Below are positions 9,253-15,830 of a stretch of DNA of 42,325 nt, in pieces (position 1 is the stretch's first letter; the number at the start of each line of letters is the position of its first letter). Below the pieces are notes generated by a model that saw only the letters and a list, made by a program, of their open reading frames with translations, was not told the origin of the DNA and searched no databases. This DNA is from a virus, in IMG/VR virus record IMGVR_UViG_3300033149_000581, positions 1 through 42,325 of that record. One strand, given 5' to 3'. The translations under genes were made by a program, and so were the position numbers.

Positions 9253-10937
9253 GCTCCCCACGAGTCATCCCAGCCAGCAGAACCCACATAACCACGTGCT
9301 ACGGGCATAGCGGAACGGCAACAAATTGCTATTGCTCCGCAGTCATGATGGTCATCAGCACCTACTACTAGTATGCCACTCTTAACCATCTTATTTCTTC
9401 TAATATTATTGCACTGAGACCAGAAGCGCACATCTTGGCAATCTATGTCATCTAGATGTCTACTGACTTCTGTTATCATATAAGGCTTAGTTGATACATT
9501 GGTCTGCCAGCCTATAGCTCTTATTAACTTACCTGTTCTCACATCTTCACGCCAGTAGAGGTCAGAGTAATCTCTCAGATGAGACACAATGTCTAGATTG
9601 TCCTCTGGACATATAACTCCGCCATTGTAGTAGTGAGCTACTTCCTTCATAAGCTCTGCCATCTCCCACTCATCATAAAAGCCAGCTAGAGTAGCACAGT
9701 GTTGCATTACTGGAGGAATCTCATTACCATCTTTATCTCTGTAACCGTCTAGAAAGTTCCATACTTGACCTACAGATTCAGATATCTTACCTTTCCCAGG
9801 GTCAATGCTAATAACATAGCCTTTACCTTTCTCTACATCATGCCAGATATCAAGGGTAGCAGATAAGGTAGCTCCAGTTATCTTGTCTGTGGCAATGATA
9901 CCCTTCTGTATAGGTGCTGGGATGCAGCTGTGAATCTTGTCAGTTATAATATCAGCATTATATGCTTGGTCTCCAGCTGTCATAAAACAAGTTACATCAT
10001 CCTCTGGAAACTCTTGTGTGAATATAAACTGGCTTTCACCAGACCTTCGTAGAGATGCTAGCTCAGCCATCTTATATCTCCTCCAGCGAAGTTTAGCCAT
10101 AGATTCAAATTCACTATGACCATAGTAGTCCATGAAGAGTCTTAGTAGCTCAATCTCAGCAGACTGCAAATTAGGTAATGGGTCAGTATCATCCCCAGGC
10201 AGGCAGAATATATCAGTTGCATACATCTTATACTCTGGATGCATAAACCAGTAATAAGCATGGGCAGTATAGACTGAACCTCCTATTGCCTTGCCTTCCT
10301 TAGCCGCTCTATACATCTCACAAAACGGATTATCTTCTCCATTAGCAGTTGAGCCAATCCTTATCTTGGTTCTAGAGCTAAGTGGAACTCTCTGAACTGC
10401 TGAAGCCATTATAAGTTCGTGAGTACCTTCAGGCCAGAAGGCATATTCGTCAAGTAGTAGATTATGTATGACTTCACCCCTACCGATAGTGTAGCTTCTC
10501 GAACTAAATATATACATAGTGGAGTGGAAGTTAGTAGCTTTATCTTCCCAAGATAGTTCAGTAGCTGACTTATGGTCAAGCTTGGGTATAGTAGGAATCT
10601 TCCTCTGCAAACTCTGATGATACCTCTTACCCTTCAATATTTGTCTTTGTGCACTGAACTCATCATAGCTAACAATAACTGATACAGTTCCATCGATAGT
10701 GATGTTATCTAGGTAGAAGTCGCCAACTATAATAGAAGTAAATCCTACCTGGGCAGGTTTTACATAGATATCTCGTAGTCCAGAATTATCAATAATATCG
10801 CCTTGAATAGGATTAGGGACAAGAGGAACTCTTTGCCTACCCTTATTATCAATATCCAGAAGTGTGCTCAGCGTAAGCCTTCTATCGGAGAATAGGGTTT
10901 TTAATGCTTCATCCTGCGTACTCATATCCACAGTCAT
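9249..10937 (-). CDS. terL: Terminase large subunit (TerL)
   Basis: 562 residues, the normal size for a packaging motor. The N-terminal ATPase shows a variant Walker A ('KPAQVGFTS', residue about 60) and a hydrophobic Walker B ending in DE ('NLLLDEYAFW', about 167). The C-terminal RNase H-like nuclease shows 'ISIDPGKGK' (about 383) and a late acidic cluster 'GADDHHDCGAIA' near the end, which matches the last metal-binding motif of terminases. The protein cuts concatemeric DNA and pumps it through the portal, guided by the small subunit encoded upstream. Its stop overlaps the homing-endonuclease start by four bases. Confidence 0.93.
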   Translation of the reverse strand: MTVDMSTQDEALKTLFSDRRLTLSTLLDIDNKGRQRVPLVPNPIQGDIIDNSGLRDIYVKPAQVGFTSIIVGDFYLDNITIDGTVSVIVSYDEFSAQRQILKGKRYHQSLQRKIPTIPKLDHKSATELSWEDKATNFHSTMYIFSSRSYTIGRGEVIHNLLLDEYAFWPEGTHELIMASAVQRVPLSSRTKIRIGSTANGEDNPFCEMYRAAKEGKAIGGSVYTAHAYYWFMHPEYKMYATDIFCLPGDDTDPLPNLQSAEIELLRLFMDYYGHSEFESMAKLRWRRYKMAELASLRRSGESQFIFTQEFPEDDVTCFMTAGDQAYNADIITDKIHSCIPAPIQKGIIATDKITGATLSATLDIWHDVEKGKGYVISIDPGKGKISESVGQVWNFLDGYRDKDGNEIPPVMQHCATLAGFYDEWEMAELMKEVAHYYNGGVICPEDNLDIVSHLRDYSDLYWREDVRTGKLIRAIGWQTNVSTKPYMITEVSRHLDDIDCQDVRFWSQCNNIRRNKMVKSGILVVGADDHHDCGAIAICCRSAMPVARGYVGSAGWDDSWGA

Positions 10938-10960
10938 ACTGCACCTCTATGATTAGCTAT

Positions 10961-11176
10961 TTACTTCCTCTTTGATATCTTCTTTAAGGTGATTGCTAAT
11001 CTCGCCTGTTTTCCTGTCCTGCCACTAGCACCTCTCATCTTCCTAGCATACGCCTGGACACCCATGCCAGCTGCTTTTGCTTTGCGAGTAAGAGCACCAG
11101 GTCTCTTAATAGCGCCAGCAATCCACTTCTTGCCACCTCCACCTCTAGCTCTTCTCGCTCCAGCTGCTTTAGCCAT
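10961..11176 (-). CDS. Small basic late protein
   Basis: 71 residues if it starts at the ATG at 11176, which has GGAGG eight bases upstream; a TTG at 11191 is less likely. Strongly basic, Gly-, Ala- and Lys-rich, with a central 'KKWIAGAIKRPGAL' followed by 'RKAKAAGMGVQAYARKM'. I recognise this KPGAL-type pattern from small uncharacterised proteins in many phage late operons. The charge suggests nucleic-acid or capsid-interior contact, but no function is known to me. It sits between the large terminase gene and a membrane protein gene. Confidence 0.75.
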   Translation of the reverse strand: MAKAAGARRARGGGGKKWIAGAIKRPGALTRKAKAAGMGVQAYARKMRGASGRTGKQARLAITLKKISKRK

Positions 11177-11180
11177 CTTA

Positions 11181-11420
11181 TCAACCTCCAAAGATATGTA
11201 TTACATCTGTCCACTCAAGTACACCAATTCCAGTCAGGAAGGATACCAGAGCTACTATAGTAACAGTATTCTTCCGTATCCTCCCATTCTGTTTCTTGAG
11301 AGCGTCCTTGATTTCCCTTATATCTCCAACCATACCTTTATCATCAGTGCCATTCAAGCCCACCATAGCAGTCTTGAGTTCAATAAGTAGCTCATCTCTT
11401 TCATCAGGCTTAAGAGGCAT
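11181..11420 (-). CDS. Small membrane protein, XhlA/holin-like
   Basis: 79 residues: an acidic N-terminal helix, an amphipathic coiled-coil-like segment (about residues 28-50, 'DIREIKDALKKQNGRIRKN'), then one hydrophobic helix (about 52-68, 'VTIVALVSFLTGIGVL') and a short tail. This is the layout of hemolysin-XhlA-like or holin-accessory phage proteins, which insert in the host inner membrane. Holin activity is inference. The start overlaps the upstream stop as TAATG. Confidence 0.7.
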   Translation of the reverse strand: MPLKPDERDELLIELKTAMVGLNGTDDKGMVGDIREIKDALKKQNGRIRKNTVTIVALVSFLTGIGVLEWTDVIHIFGG

Positions 11421-11536
11421 TATCTTTTCCTCCCAATCGGAACTCCTCTAGGCCCTTTACCTTTGCCTCGTCCTAAGCCTCTACCAGCTCCTCCACTTCT
11501 GATTCTTGAGCCTGGGCACGGTCTTTTGGCTGTCAT
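11420..11536 (-). CDS. Tiny Gly/Arg-rich basic protein
   Basis: 38 residues, ATG at 11536 behind GAAGGAG. The sequence is almost all Gly, Arg, Lys and Pro ('GRGLGRGKGKGPRGVPIGRK'). Its start overlaps the previous stop as ATGA and its own stop overlaps the next start as TAATG, so it is embedded in a coupled run of genes and is very likely translated. Function unknown; the composition suggests nucleic-acid binding. Confidence 0.65.
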   Translation of the reverse strand: MTAKRPCPGSRIRSGGAGRGLGRGKGKGPRGVPIGRKR

Positions 11537-11709
11537 CTTGTTCTCCTTCTCATTTTAGTAGCTGCTGCTGGGCGGCTATATCTAACTCGACTGCGATAAA
11601 CTCTGCCTACTGACCTTGGCTCTCTGATTCCTACCCTACTAAGCTGTGCTCGGCGAATGTTTCTCTTTGCTGCCCGAATGACTTTTGCTGTTACTGGTCG
11701 CCTTGCCAC
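11533..11709 (-). CDS. Small Arg-rich basic protein, GTG start
   Basis: 58 residues. The GTG start at 11709 overlaps the small-terminase stop (TAGTG), and AAAGGA lies just upstream. The protein contains about 16 Arg and ends in 'MRRRTR'. The stop overlaps the start of the next tiny gene as ATGA. Function unknown; a packaging-associated or DNA-condensing role is a guess from charge and place between the two terminase genes. Confidence 0.6.
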   Translation of the reverse strand: MARRPVTAKVIRAAKRNIRRAQLSRVGIREPRSVGRVYRSRVRYSRPAAATKMRRRTR

Positions 11710-12278
11710 TATCCTTTCCCTCTTGCCAGTGATATAGTATCAGTACGGCTAACTTGGACTACATCCTGATTCTCCTTAATCCATTCAGCAAAGTTAAATC
11801 CCCTATCACCTCCTGATACTACTGTTTCTAGTAACTGTAATTGCTGAGGCGTATAAGCACTTCTAAGCCTGAGCAAATACTGCTGGTCAAATGGAGTCAT
11901 CTCAGCAGGCACTAATTCTCCTGTTTCTTCATCTTCTACCAATTCCATTTCTAGCGATTTCCGTAGTATTCTATGGTCTTTCTCTAGCACCATTCTAAAA
12001 TTGCGATAGAAGTCTATCTCAACATATTCTTTGCTAAGCTCTTTGCGGAGTTCAGGTAGGCGCTCTTCTAAAGCAACAAACTCACTATCCAGTCTAGCTT
12101 GTTCTAGCCAGCTCCTAGTAAGTCCTAAAACATATAGCGCTTCCTCATCTGAAAAACCACTGCAGCACCAGCCAAGAAACTTGGCTCTGTTATCACTTCT
12201 GCGATAAGGAATTAGTGATATGGCAGCTGATACTTCCTTAGGCTCAGATGAAGGTAACTGTAATGTATGGTCAAGCAT
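11709..12278 (-). CDS. terS: Probable terminase small subunit (TerS)
   Basis: 189 residues, the first gene of the late operon. Residues about 33-62 ('AKFLGWCCSGFSDEEA' then 'LGLTRSWLEQA') look like a helix-turn-helix of the type found in small terminase subunits, which recognise the packaging site and recruit TerL. The middle is helical and charged, and the C-terminus is variable. Place just upstream of the large-subunit gene and ahead of the portal supports the call. Ribosome site GGAGGA before the ATG. Its promoter is at 12296-12324. Confidence 0.75.
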   Translation of the reverse strand: MLDHTLQLPSSEPKEVSAAISLIPYRRSDNRAKFLGWCCSGFSDEEALYVLGLTRSWLEQARLDSEFVALEERLPELRKELSKEYVEIDFYRNFRMVLEKDHRILRKSLEMELVEDEETGELVPAEMTPFDQQYLLRLRSAYTPQQLQLLETVVSGGDRGFNFAEWIKENQDVVQVSRTDTISLARGKG

Positions 12279-12295
12279 TACTATCCTCCATTATC

Positions 12296-12324
12296 ATTAT
12301 ATCTCATATCAGGCACAATGTCAA
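12296..12324 (-). promoter_or_regulatory. Late-operon sigma70-type promoter (minus strand)
   Basis: On the minus strand: TTGACA (12324-12319), 17-bp spacer, TATAAT (12301-12296), both perfect consensus, about 18 bp before the small-terminase start. It faces away from the plus-strand promoter at 12372. The two -35 boxes are 47 bp apart, enough for a shared operator. A perfect consensus promoter for structural genes is unexpected if late expression needs a phage activator, so repression or antitermination may control it. Confidence 0.75.
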
Positions 12325-12371
12325 GGATAATATTGGCAATTTTTATTTATTTAACAAAGGCAATAGTGAGG

Positions 12372-12400
12372 TTGACTTAGATGACAAAGTGTGTTATAAT
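12372..12400 (+). promoter_or_regulatory. Early promoter P1
   Basis: TTGACT (12372-12377), 17-bp spacer, TATAAT (12395-12400), with TGTGT before the -10. Transcription would begin near 12406-12407, almost exactly at the ATG at 12408, so the first mRNA may be leaderless or use the ATG at 12426. Confidence 0.75.
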
Positions 12401-12407
12401 ATTATGT

Positions 12408-12629
12408 ATGAAGAGTGAAAAAAAGATGAAATGCAGTATTTGTGGTAGAGATAACATGACAGATAAGGAACTCGACATACACACGAGATACTTCCACAGA
12501 GAGCGATGTATGAGACAAGAACAAGCACAAAGGATGGCTACTGGAGTATGTCCTGACTGTGGTTCAACTATGTGGTTTCAGGAAGGGTGTGCCAACTGTC
12601 ACTCCTGCGGTTATAGTAAATGCGGATAG
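12408..12629 (+). CDS. Small protein with C2H2-like finger and zinc ribbon
   Basis: 73 residues from the ATG at 12408; an upstream in-frame ATG at 12381 lies inside the promoter spacer and cannot be used by P1. The N-terminal half has C-x2-C-x12-H-x4-H ('CSICG' ... 'HTRYFH'), the spacing of a classical zinc finger, unusual in phages but known. The C-terminal half is a zinc ribbon ('CPDCG' ... 'CANCHSCG'). Two zinc modules suggest nucleic-acid or protein binding. It is the first gene of the early region. Function unknown. Confidence 0.7.
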   Translation: MKSEKKMKCSICGRDNMTDKELDIHTRYFHRERCMRQEQAQRMATGVCPDCGSTMWFQEGCANCHSCGYSKCG

Positions 12630-12642
12630 GAGATACAACAAT

Positions 12643-12798
12643 ATGACAGAGACTAAGAGGGCTGAAGATATTGCCAGAGTAATTATAGACAGATACAGAG
12701 GAACAACTATAACAAAGGATGAATATATACTACTGGTTGCGACTATTCTTCGTCAACTAATAGACCTGCTAGTAAATATTAACCCTCGGTCAGAGTGA
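12643..12798 (+). CDS. Small hypothetical early protein
   Basis: 51 residues starting at 'MTETKRAED', with AGGAGA nine bases upstream; a longer frame from 12559 overlaps the previous gene and lacks a ribosome site. Predicted mostly helical ('EDIARVIIDRYRG', 'ILLVATILRQLIDLLV'). I do not recognise it. Confidence 0.6.
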   Translation: MTETKRAEDIARVIIDRYRGTTITKDEYILLVATILRQLIDLLVNINPRSE

Positions 12799-12806
12799 GG
12801 AAGGAG

Positions 12807-12911
12807 ATGAGCCGAGAAGAGAGGAAGGAAAATGAGTCATATAAGGTTATCTGTACAAGTTGTCCTATGCTCAGACAGATTAAGTGCTCTGCGACAGGCT
12901 ATGAGCATTAG
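12807..12911 (+). CDS. Possible tiny Cys-containing ORF
   Basis: 34 residues ('MSREERKENE' ... 'CTSCPMLRQIKC'). It has a zinc-site-like CxxC-x6-C pattern but overlaps the first 80 bases of the next gene in another frame, and the only AGGAAGGAG is directly against the ATG. If it is real, the next gene would start later, at the ATG at 12901. Doubtful. Confidence 0.3.
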   Translation: MSREERKENESYKVICTSCPMLRQIKCSATGYEH

Positions 12912-13110
12912 AGAAACCATAGACAGAGCTATACTGAGCAACAATCGCATAAAGTATATCAAAGAAAAGGTAGAGTACTTCCCAATCCTAGAGGACTATG
13001 GTAGTGATGGTCTAAGATTAAAAGTATGGATAGATTACGCAGGCAAAGATATTAACATGTTTTTAAGAAGAATGCGTCATAAGTCCTTATACGCAGCTGT
13101 GATAGACTAG
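12832..13110 (+). CDS. Hypothetical early protein
   Basis: Up to 92 residues. The ATG at 12832 follows AGGAAGG; an internal ATG at 12901 ('MSIRETIDRA') gives 69 residues and would fit better if the overlapping 34-residue frame is used. The C-terminal half ('KEKVEYFPILEDYG' ... 'LKVWIDYAGKDI') looks like a small alpha/beta domain. I do not recognise it. Confidence 0.5.
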   Translation: MSHIRLSVQVVLCSDRLSALRQAMSIRETIDRAILSNNRIKYIKEKVEYFPILEDYGSDGLRLKVWIDYAGKDINMFLRRMRHKSLYAAVID

Positions 13111-13566
13111 ATGGACATTTACTTAACTATTTGTAGAAAGACTGTTACCTGTAGCTATTGCAACGAGCCCATAGAGGTCTCTGAACCTATGGTCTGCGGT
13201 AGACTATGGCAGAAGTTTACAGAGGAAGGAGGTGAGCCGAGAAGATGGGTAAAGAATTTCCGCTGGCATGCAAAGAGGAAGAAGGACAACCAGTGCTGCT
13301 GGCTATCGCAAGCTCTGGAGAGCTTATCGCAGCATCCAGTATCAGAGACCAGAGGACGAAAAAGATTAGAACTCCCAGAACCAGTAAAGGAAGAGCGACT
13401 AAAAATACTAAGACAAAGAGCAAGAGCAGTGGCAAGATTAGGGGAGCTAATGGAGGCTCCACTAGACAATCAAGACGTAAACGAAATAATAAAAATAGGA
13501 AGTCGAATAGAGGATATGAAGGAGAAGATATCACAGTTAGGCGGAGTGCCAAAATCTTGGACATAG
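13111..13566 (+). CDS. Zinc-ribbon protein with basic helical tail
   Basis: 151 residues. The N-terminus has Cys/His ligands ('CSYCNEPI', 'VCGR', 'FRWHAK', 'CCW') that could hold one or two zinc ions. Residues about 80-145 are charged helix ('EERLKILRQRARAVARLGEL'), probably a coiled coil. Starts directly after the previous stop. Likely a nucleic-acid-binding phage protein; function unknown. A frame running across it from 13245 has Lys/Ser/Thr-rich sequence like an out-of-frame shadow, so I take this frame as the real one. Confidence 0.65.
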   Translation: MDIYLTICRKTVTCSYCNEPIEVSEPMVCGRLWQKFTEEGGEPRRWVKNFRWHAKRKKDNQCCWLSQALESLSQHPVSETRGRKRLELPEPVKEERLKILRQRARAVARLGELMEAPLDNQDVNEIIKIGSRIEDMKEKISQLGGVPKSWT

Positions 13567-13820
13567 CTTATCCAGGTAGCTACTGTAATGGAACAGGAGC
13601 AGTTCCGCACTACTGGCAGGAGGTTGAAAAGATTTATGGAGGCGCACTGTTTAAGTGCAGACTTTGCTCTGCTTATCTCTGGCTACCTACCTACTATACG
13701 GATGCTCTACGATTAGGCGCTTTGATGCACAAGTATGGTACAGATGAAGGCTACTGCCGCTATCTGGATAAGTATATACCAGTTAAGGTACTAATATCAG
13801 AATTGCAGCAAAGATATTAA
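13557..13820 (+). CDS. Hypothetical protein, probable TTG start
   Basis: About 87 residues if read from a TTG at 13557 with GCGGAG upstream. The frame is open from an ATG at 13245, but that stretch overlaps the previous gene by more than 300 bases and has low-complexity basic sequence, so the short form is preferred. The remaining part looks like real protein ('FKCRLCSAYLWLP', 'YTDALRLGALMHKYG', 'CRYLDKYIPVKVL') with a CxxC pair. Confidence 0.5.
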   Translation: MDIAYPGSYCNGTGAVPHYWQEVEKIYGGALFKCRLCSAYLWLPTYYTDALRLGALMHKYGTDEGYCRYLDKYIPVKVLISELQQRY

Positions 13821-14231
13821 GAAGTCCGCTCAGCCTCCCGTGCCTCCCATGACTCCTAATAGAGTGCAAAGGTACAGAGAATCCAAATGCAGTGGACTGA
13901 TAAATCCTTTCACTAATAGCTAACTGCCAAAGTAAGTAAGAACAAGATTGCCAAAATGAGAATTCTCTTTCTTCGAGTAGAGAGCAAAATCACATTGCAA
14001 AGGCAGGCACCCGTACCATCATGCTTTTTATGTCAAGTAGGATAGGGCATGCTCGGCTATGAGCATGGCAAATGATTTTGCTAGCAACAGGACATCATAA
14101 CATATGCAGAACCATGCAACAGCAACTCATTGCGATAGAATACAGCTGCAACAGCACACCATTGCATGCGCTAGGAACATAGACCATGCGAACATATGTT
14201 CTAGTACCTTTGTACCAGGACCAATTGGCTA
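13821..14231 (+). other. Gene-free region with palindromes and short repeats
   Basis: About 410 bases without a convincing gene on either strand. It holds an inverted repeat CATGCTC/GAGCATG (14048-14067), a 12-bp palindrome GAACATATGTTC (14190-14201), and two direct repeats GCAACAGCA(a/c) followed by CATTGC near 14117 and 14151. Related GCAACAG words recur near 14827, 15569 and 15615. This could be a replication origin or operator region, or a degraded gene. I see no DnaA-box cluster that would decide it. Confidence 0.4.
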
Positions 14232-14260
14232 TTGACATTTGGTTCTGAATGTGTTATGAT
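14232..14260 (+). promoter_or_regulatory. Early promoter P2
   Basis: TTGACA (14232-14237), 17-bp spacer, TATGAT (14255-14260), with TGTG ahead of the -10. About 70 bases of leader follow before the next ATG, ending in CGGAGGTGATATA. Confidence 0.7.
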
Positions 14261-14336
14261 GTACCTAGAACATTAACAATTGAATAGATTTTGATACATG
14301 CGCCAGCTGGGAGGTTAAGCTATCGGAGGTGATATA

Positions 14337-14561
14337 ATGCCAAAAACACCTATAGACGTAGCTCAATACAAGGACATGTATGCAACCCTAGCAAGCATTT
14401 GTGTGGCAATAGATGGTGAAGGCGATATGGGCTTACCAGGGCGCTACAATGACCTTCCATATCCAGATTGGATATGCGACCACTGCGGCTTTGATAATGG
14501 AGGAGAATTCGAGAATAACCCATGCCCTAGATGTAATAACAATCATCCAATAGTTCACTAA
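14337..14561 (+). CDS. Zinc-ribbon protein, monocistronic
   Basis: 74 residues with a C-terminal ribbon ('CDHCG' ... 'CPRCNNNH'), four Cys in two CxxC pairs. Transcribed alone: promoter P2 upstream and a strong terminator 43 bases downstream. That arrangement suggests dosage separate from its neighbours. Function unknown. Confidence 0.7.
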   Translation: MPKTPIDVAQYKDMYATLASICVAIDGEGDMGLPGRYNDLPYPDWICDHCGFDNGGEFENNPCPRCNNNHPIVH

Positions 14562-14603
14562 CCATCGCACCTACCTAGCCTGGCACATGACAAAATATAA
14601 TTA

Positions 14604-14629
14604 ACGGGAGTACACAACTCCCGTTTTTT
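14604..14629 (+). terminator. Intrinsic terminator
   Basis: Perfect 8-bp stem ACGGGAGT/ACTCCCGT with a 5-base loop, followed by a run of six T. It closes the single-gene unit at 14337. Confidence 0.9.
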
Positions 14630-14677
14630 ATTGCTCGTAAATGATAGCATATTGTATAAGAATCATGCCATATTGAG

Positions 14678-14722
14678 CTGCCACTAGCTGCCATCACCTG
14701 CCGCTCGCCACCACTGCCTGCC
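14678..14722 (+). repeat. Phased CTGCC repeats upstream of P3
   Basis: CTGCC occurs at 14678, 14688 and 14698, exactly 10 bp apart, and again at 14714 and 14718, ending 7 bp before the -35 box. Spacing of one helical turn puts the first three on one face of the DNA, as for an activator or repressor array. Confidence 0.45.
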
Positions 14723-14729
14723 AATGGAG

Positions 14730-14758
14730 TTGACATAGGTCATTCTATATGTTATGAT
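14730..14758 (+). promoter_or_regulatory. Early promoter P3
   Basis: TTGACA (14730-14735), 17-bp spacer, TATGAT (14753-14758). A leader of roughly 100 bases follows; it contains an AGGAGG next to a 23-codon GTG frame (from 14820) that overlaps the real start, and then GGAGG before the ATG at 14869. Confidence 0.7.
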
Positions 14759-14868
14759 GTATACGTCATAGTGGAACTGGGCAGGAAGCCTAGAATATAA
14801 TCCACAAGGCAAGGAGGTGTGAAGCGGCAACAGCACAACTCCATTAGAAAAATGGAGGACAAAAGAAT

Positions 14869-15459
14869 ATGGCAGAACATATCGAGGTAAGCCCTATAGT
14901 GGAAGATGCTATCAAAGCTAATCCAGTAGCAGCAGCAAAGCTAGAGGCAGATGGCATCATTGTCAATGCAGAACCAACAGAAGCCGAACTCATGGCTGAA
15001 CTGGAGGCAGCGCTCAAGTCAAAGGATTTTAAAGCTGTAGCAGCTGCCAGTCGCAAACTTGACCAGTCTGTCAAAGCCAAAGAAAAAGCTGAACTTGAAG
15101 CCAAGAGGGCAGCACTAGATGCTATGATTGATGAAGTCAAGACAGCAATCCAGAAGGCAGTCAAGCCAATGGTAGAATCAGGCAAGTTGGATGCAGCAGA
15201 TGGAATCTGGTACTCTTATGACTTTGGTGAGACAGCACCAACTGTGCGACTCATGAAGTCAGCACCTAGGGCAGTTAGAAGCGGAGGCGGAGGCGGAGGC
15301 AAGAAGTTTGACATAAGTACAGATGACATGCTAACAAGGCATGGACAAGAAGAGTACAAAGATGGGTTGAACTTCCAGCAGGCGTACGAGTCGAGTACAG
15401 ATAAGAACTGGAGATATGCCATAAGGCAGAAGCTACTCAAACTTGAAGGACTCATATAG
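14869..15459 (+). CDS. Ala/Lys-rich coiled-coil protein with glycine hinge
   Basis: 196 residues, flanked by its own promoter (P3) and terminator. Residues about 35-105 are Ala-, Glu- and Lys-rich helix ('AELMAELEAALKSKDF', 'KEKAELEAKRAALDAM'), then a short beta-like part ('GIWYSYDFGETAPTVRL'), a run of six Gly (about 139-144) and a C-terminal domain ('DMLTRHGQEEYKDGLNFQQ'). The shape, a helical oligomerisation region linked to a compact C-terminal domain, resembles nucleoid-associated DNA-binding proteins in general layout only. I do not recognise a family. The single-gene unit suggests high expression. Confidence 0.75.
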   Translation: MAEHIEVSPIVEDAIKANPVAAAKLEADGIIVNAEPTEAELMAELEAALKSKDFKAVAAASRKLDQSVKAKEKAELEAKRAALDAMIDEVKTAIQKAVKPMVESGKLDAADGIWYSYDFGETAPTVRLMKSAPRAVRSGGGGGGKKFDISTDDMLTRHGQEEYKDGLNFQQAYESSTDKNWRYAIRQKLLKLEGLI

Positions 15460-15482
15460 ATTAGTAGTCATGCCTAAAGAAC

Positions 15483-15517
15483 AAGGACTAGCAAGTTGCC
15501 GCTAGTCCTTTTCTTTT
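15483..15517 (+). terminator. Intrinsic terminator
   Basis: Perfect 10-bp stem AAGGACTAGC/GCTAGTCCTT, 8-base loop, then a T-rich tail (TTCTTTT). It ends the unit at 14869. Confidence 0.9.
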
Positions 15518-15625
15518 GTCTAAAATCAGAGTAAGTAAGGAAGTAAGGTAGTAACTGAGCTGCAGGATGCAACAGACAAGGATGGTAAACATTATAGTTC
15601 AGATTATATGGTTGCAACAGGTAGG

Positions 15626-15654
15626 TTGACATTCAGATTGTAGTGTGGTATAAT
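15626..15654 (+). promoter_or_regulatory. Early promoter P4
   Basis: TTGACA (15626-15631), 17-bp spacer, TATAAT (15649-15654), with TGTGG before the -10. It drives the long run of small genes from 15687 to about 20207. Confidence 0.75.
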
Positions 15655-15686
15655 AGGGGTATATGATAATGAAGGAGGTTATAAGA

Positions 15687-15791
15687 ATGTATTGTCAGAT
15701 ATGCGGAGCACTACTCAGACCTGATGAAGATACTATATGCGATGATTGCTTCAAGCTTGAGAGAGAGGACAATCCTCCACTGGATAGGTAA
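15687..15791 (+). CDS. Tiny zinc-binding protein
   Basis: 34 residues with two CxxC pairs ('CQICG' and 'CDDC'), a minimal zinc knuckle. GGAGG eight bases before the ATG, and first gene after promoter P4, so expression is likely. Function unknown. Confidence 0.65.
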   Translation: MYCQICGALLRPDEDTICDDCFKLEREDNPPLDR

Positions 15792-15830
15792 TACTGAACT
15801 CTTATCTAAATGATAAAGGAGTGAACTGAT

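Noticed and set aside
9153-9371. Plus-strand frame across the homing endonuclease and terminase junction
   Set aside because: Opposite two well-supported genes and without a ribosome site.
13245-13820. A 191-codon frame from the ATG at 13245
   Set aside because: Its first half overlaps a better gene in another frame and has low-complexity Lys/Ser/Thr/Arg sequence typical of a shadow frame; only the last about 87 codons look like protein.
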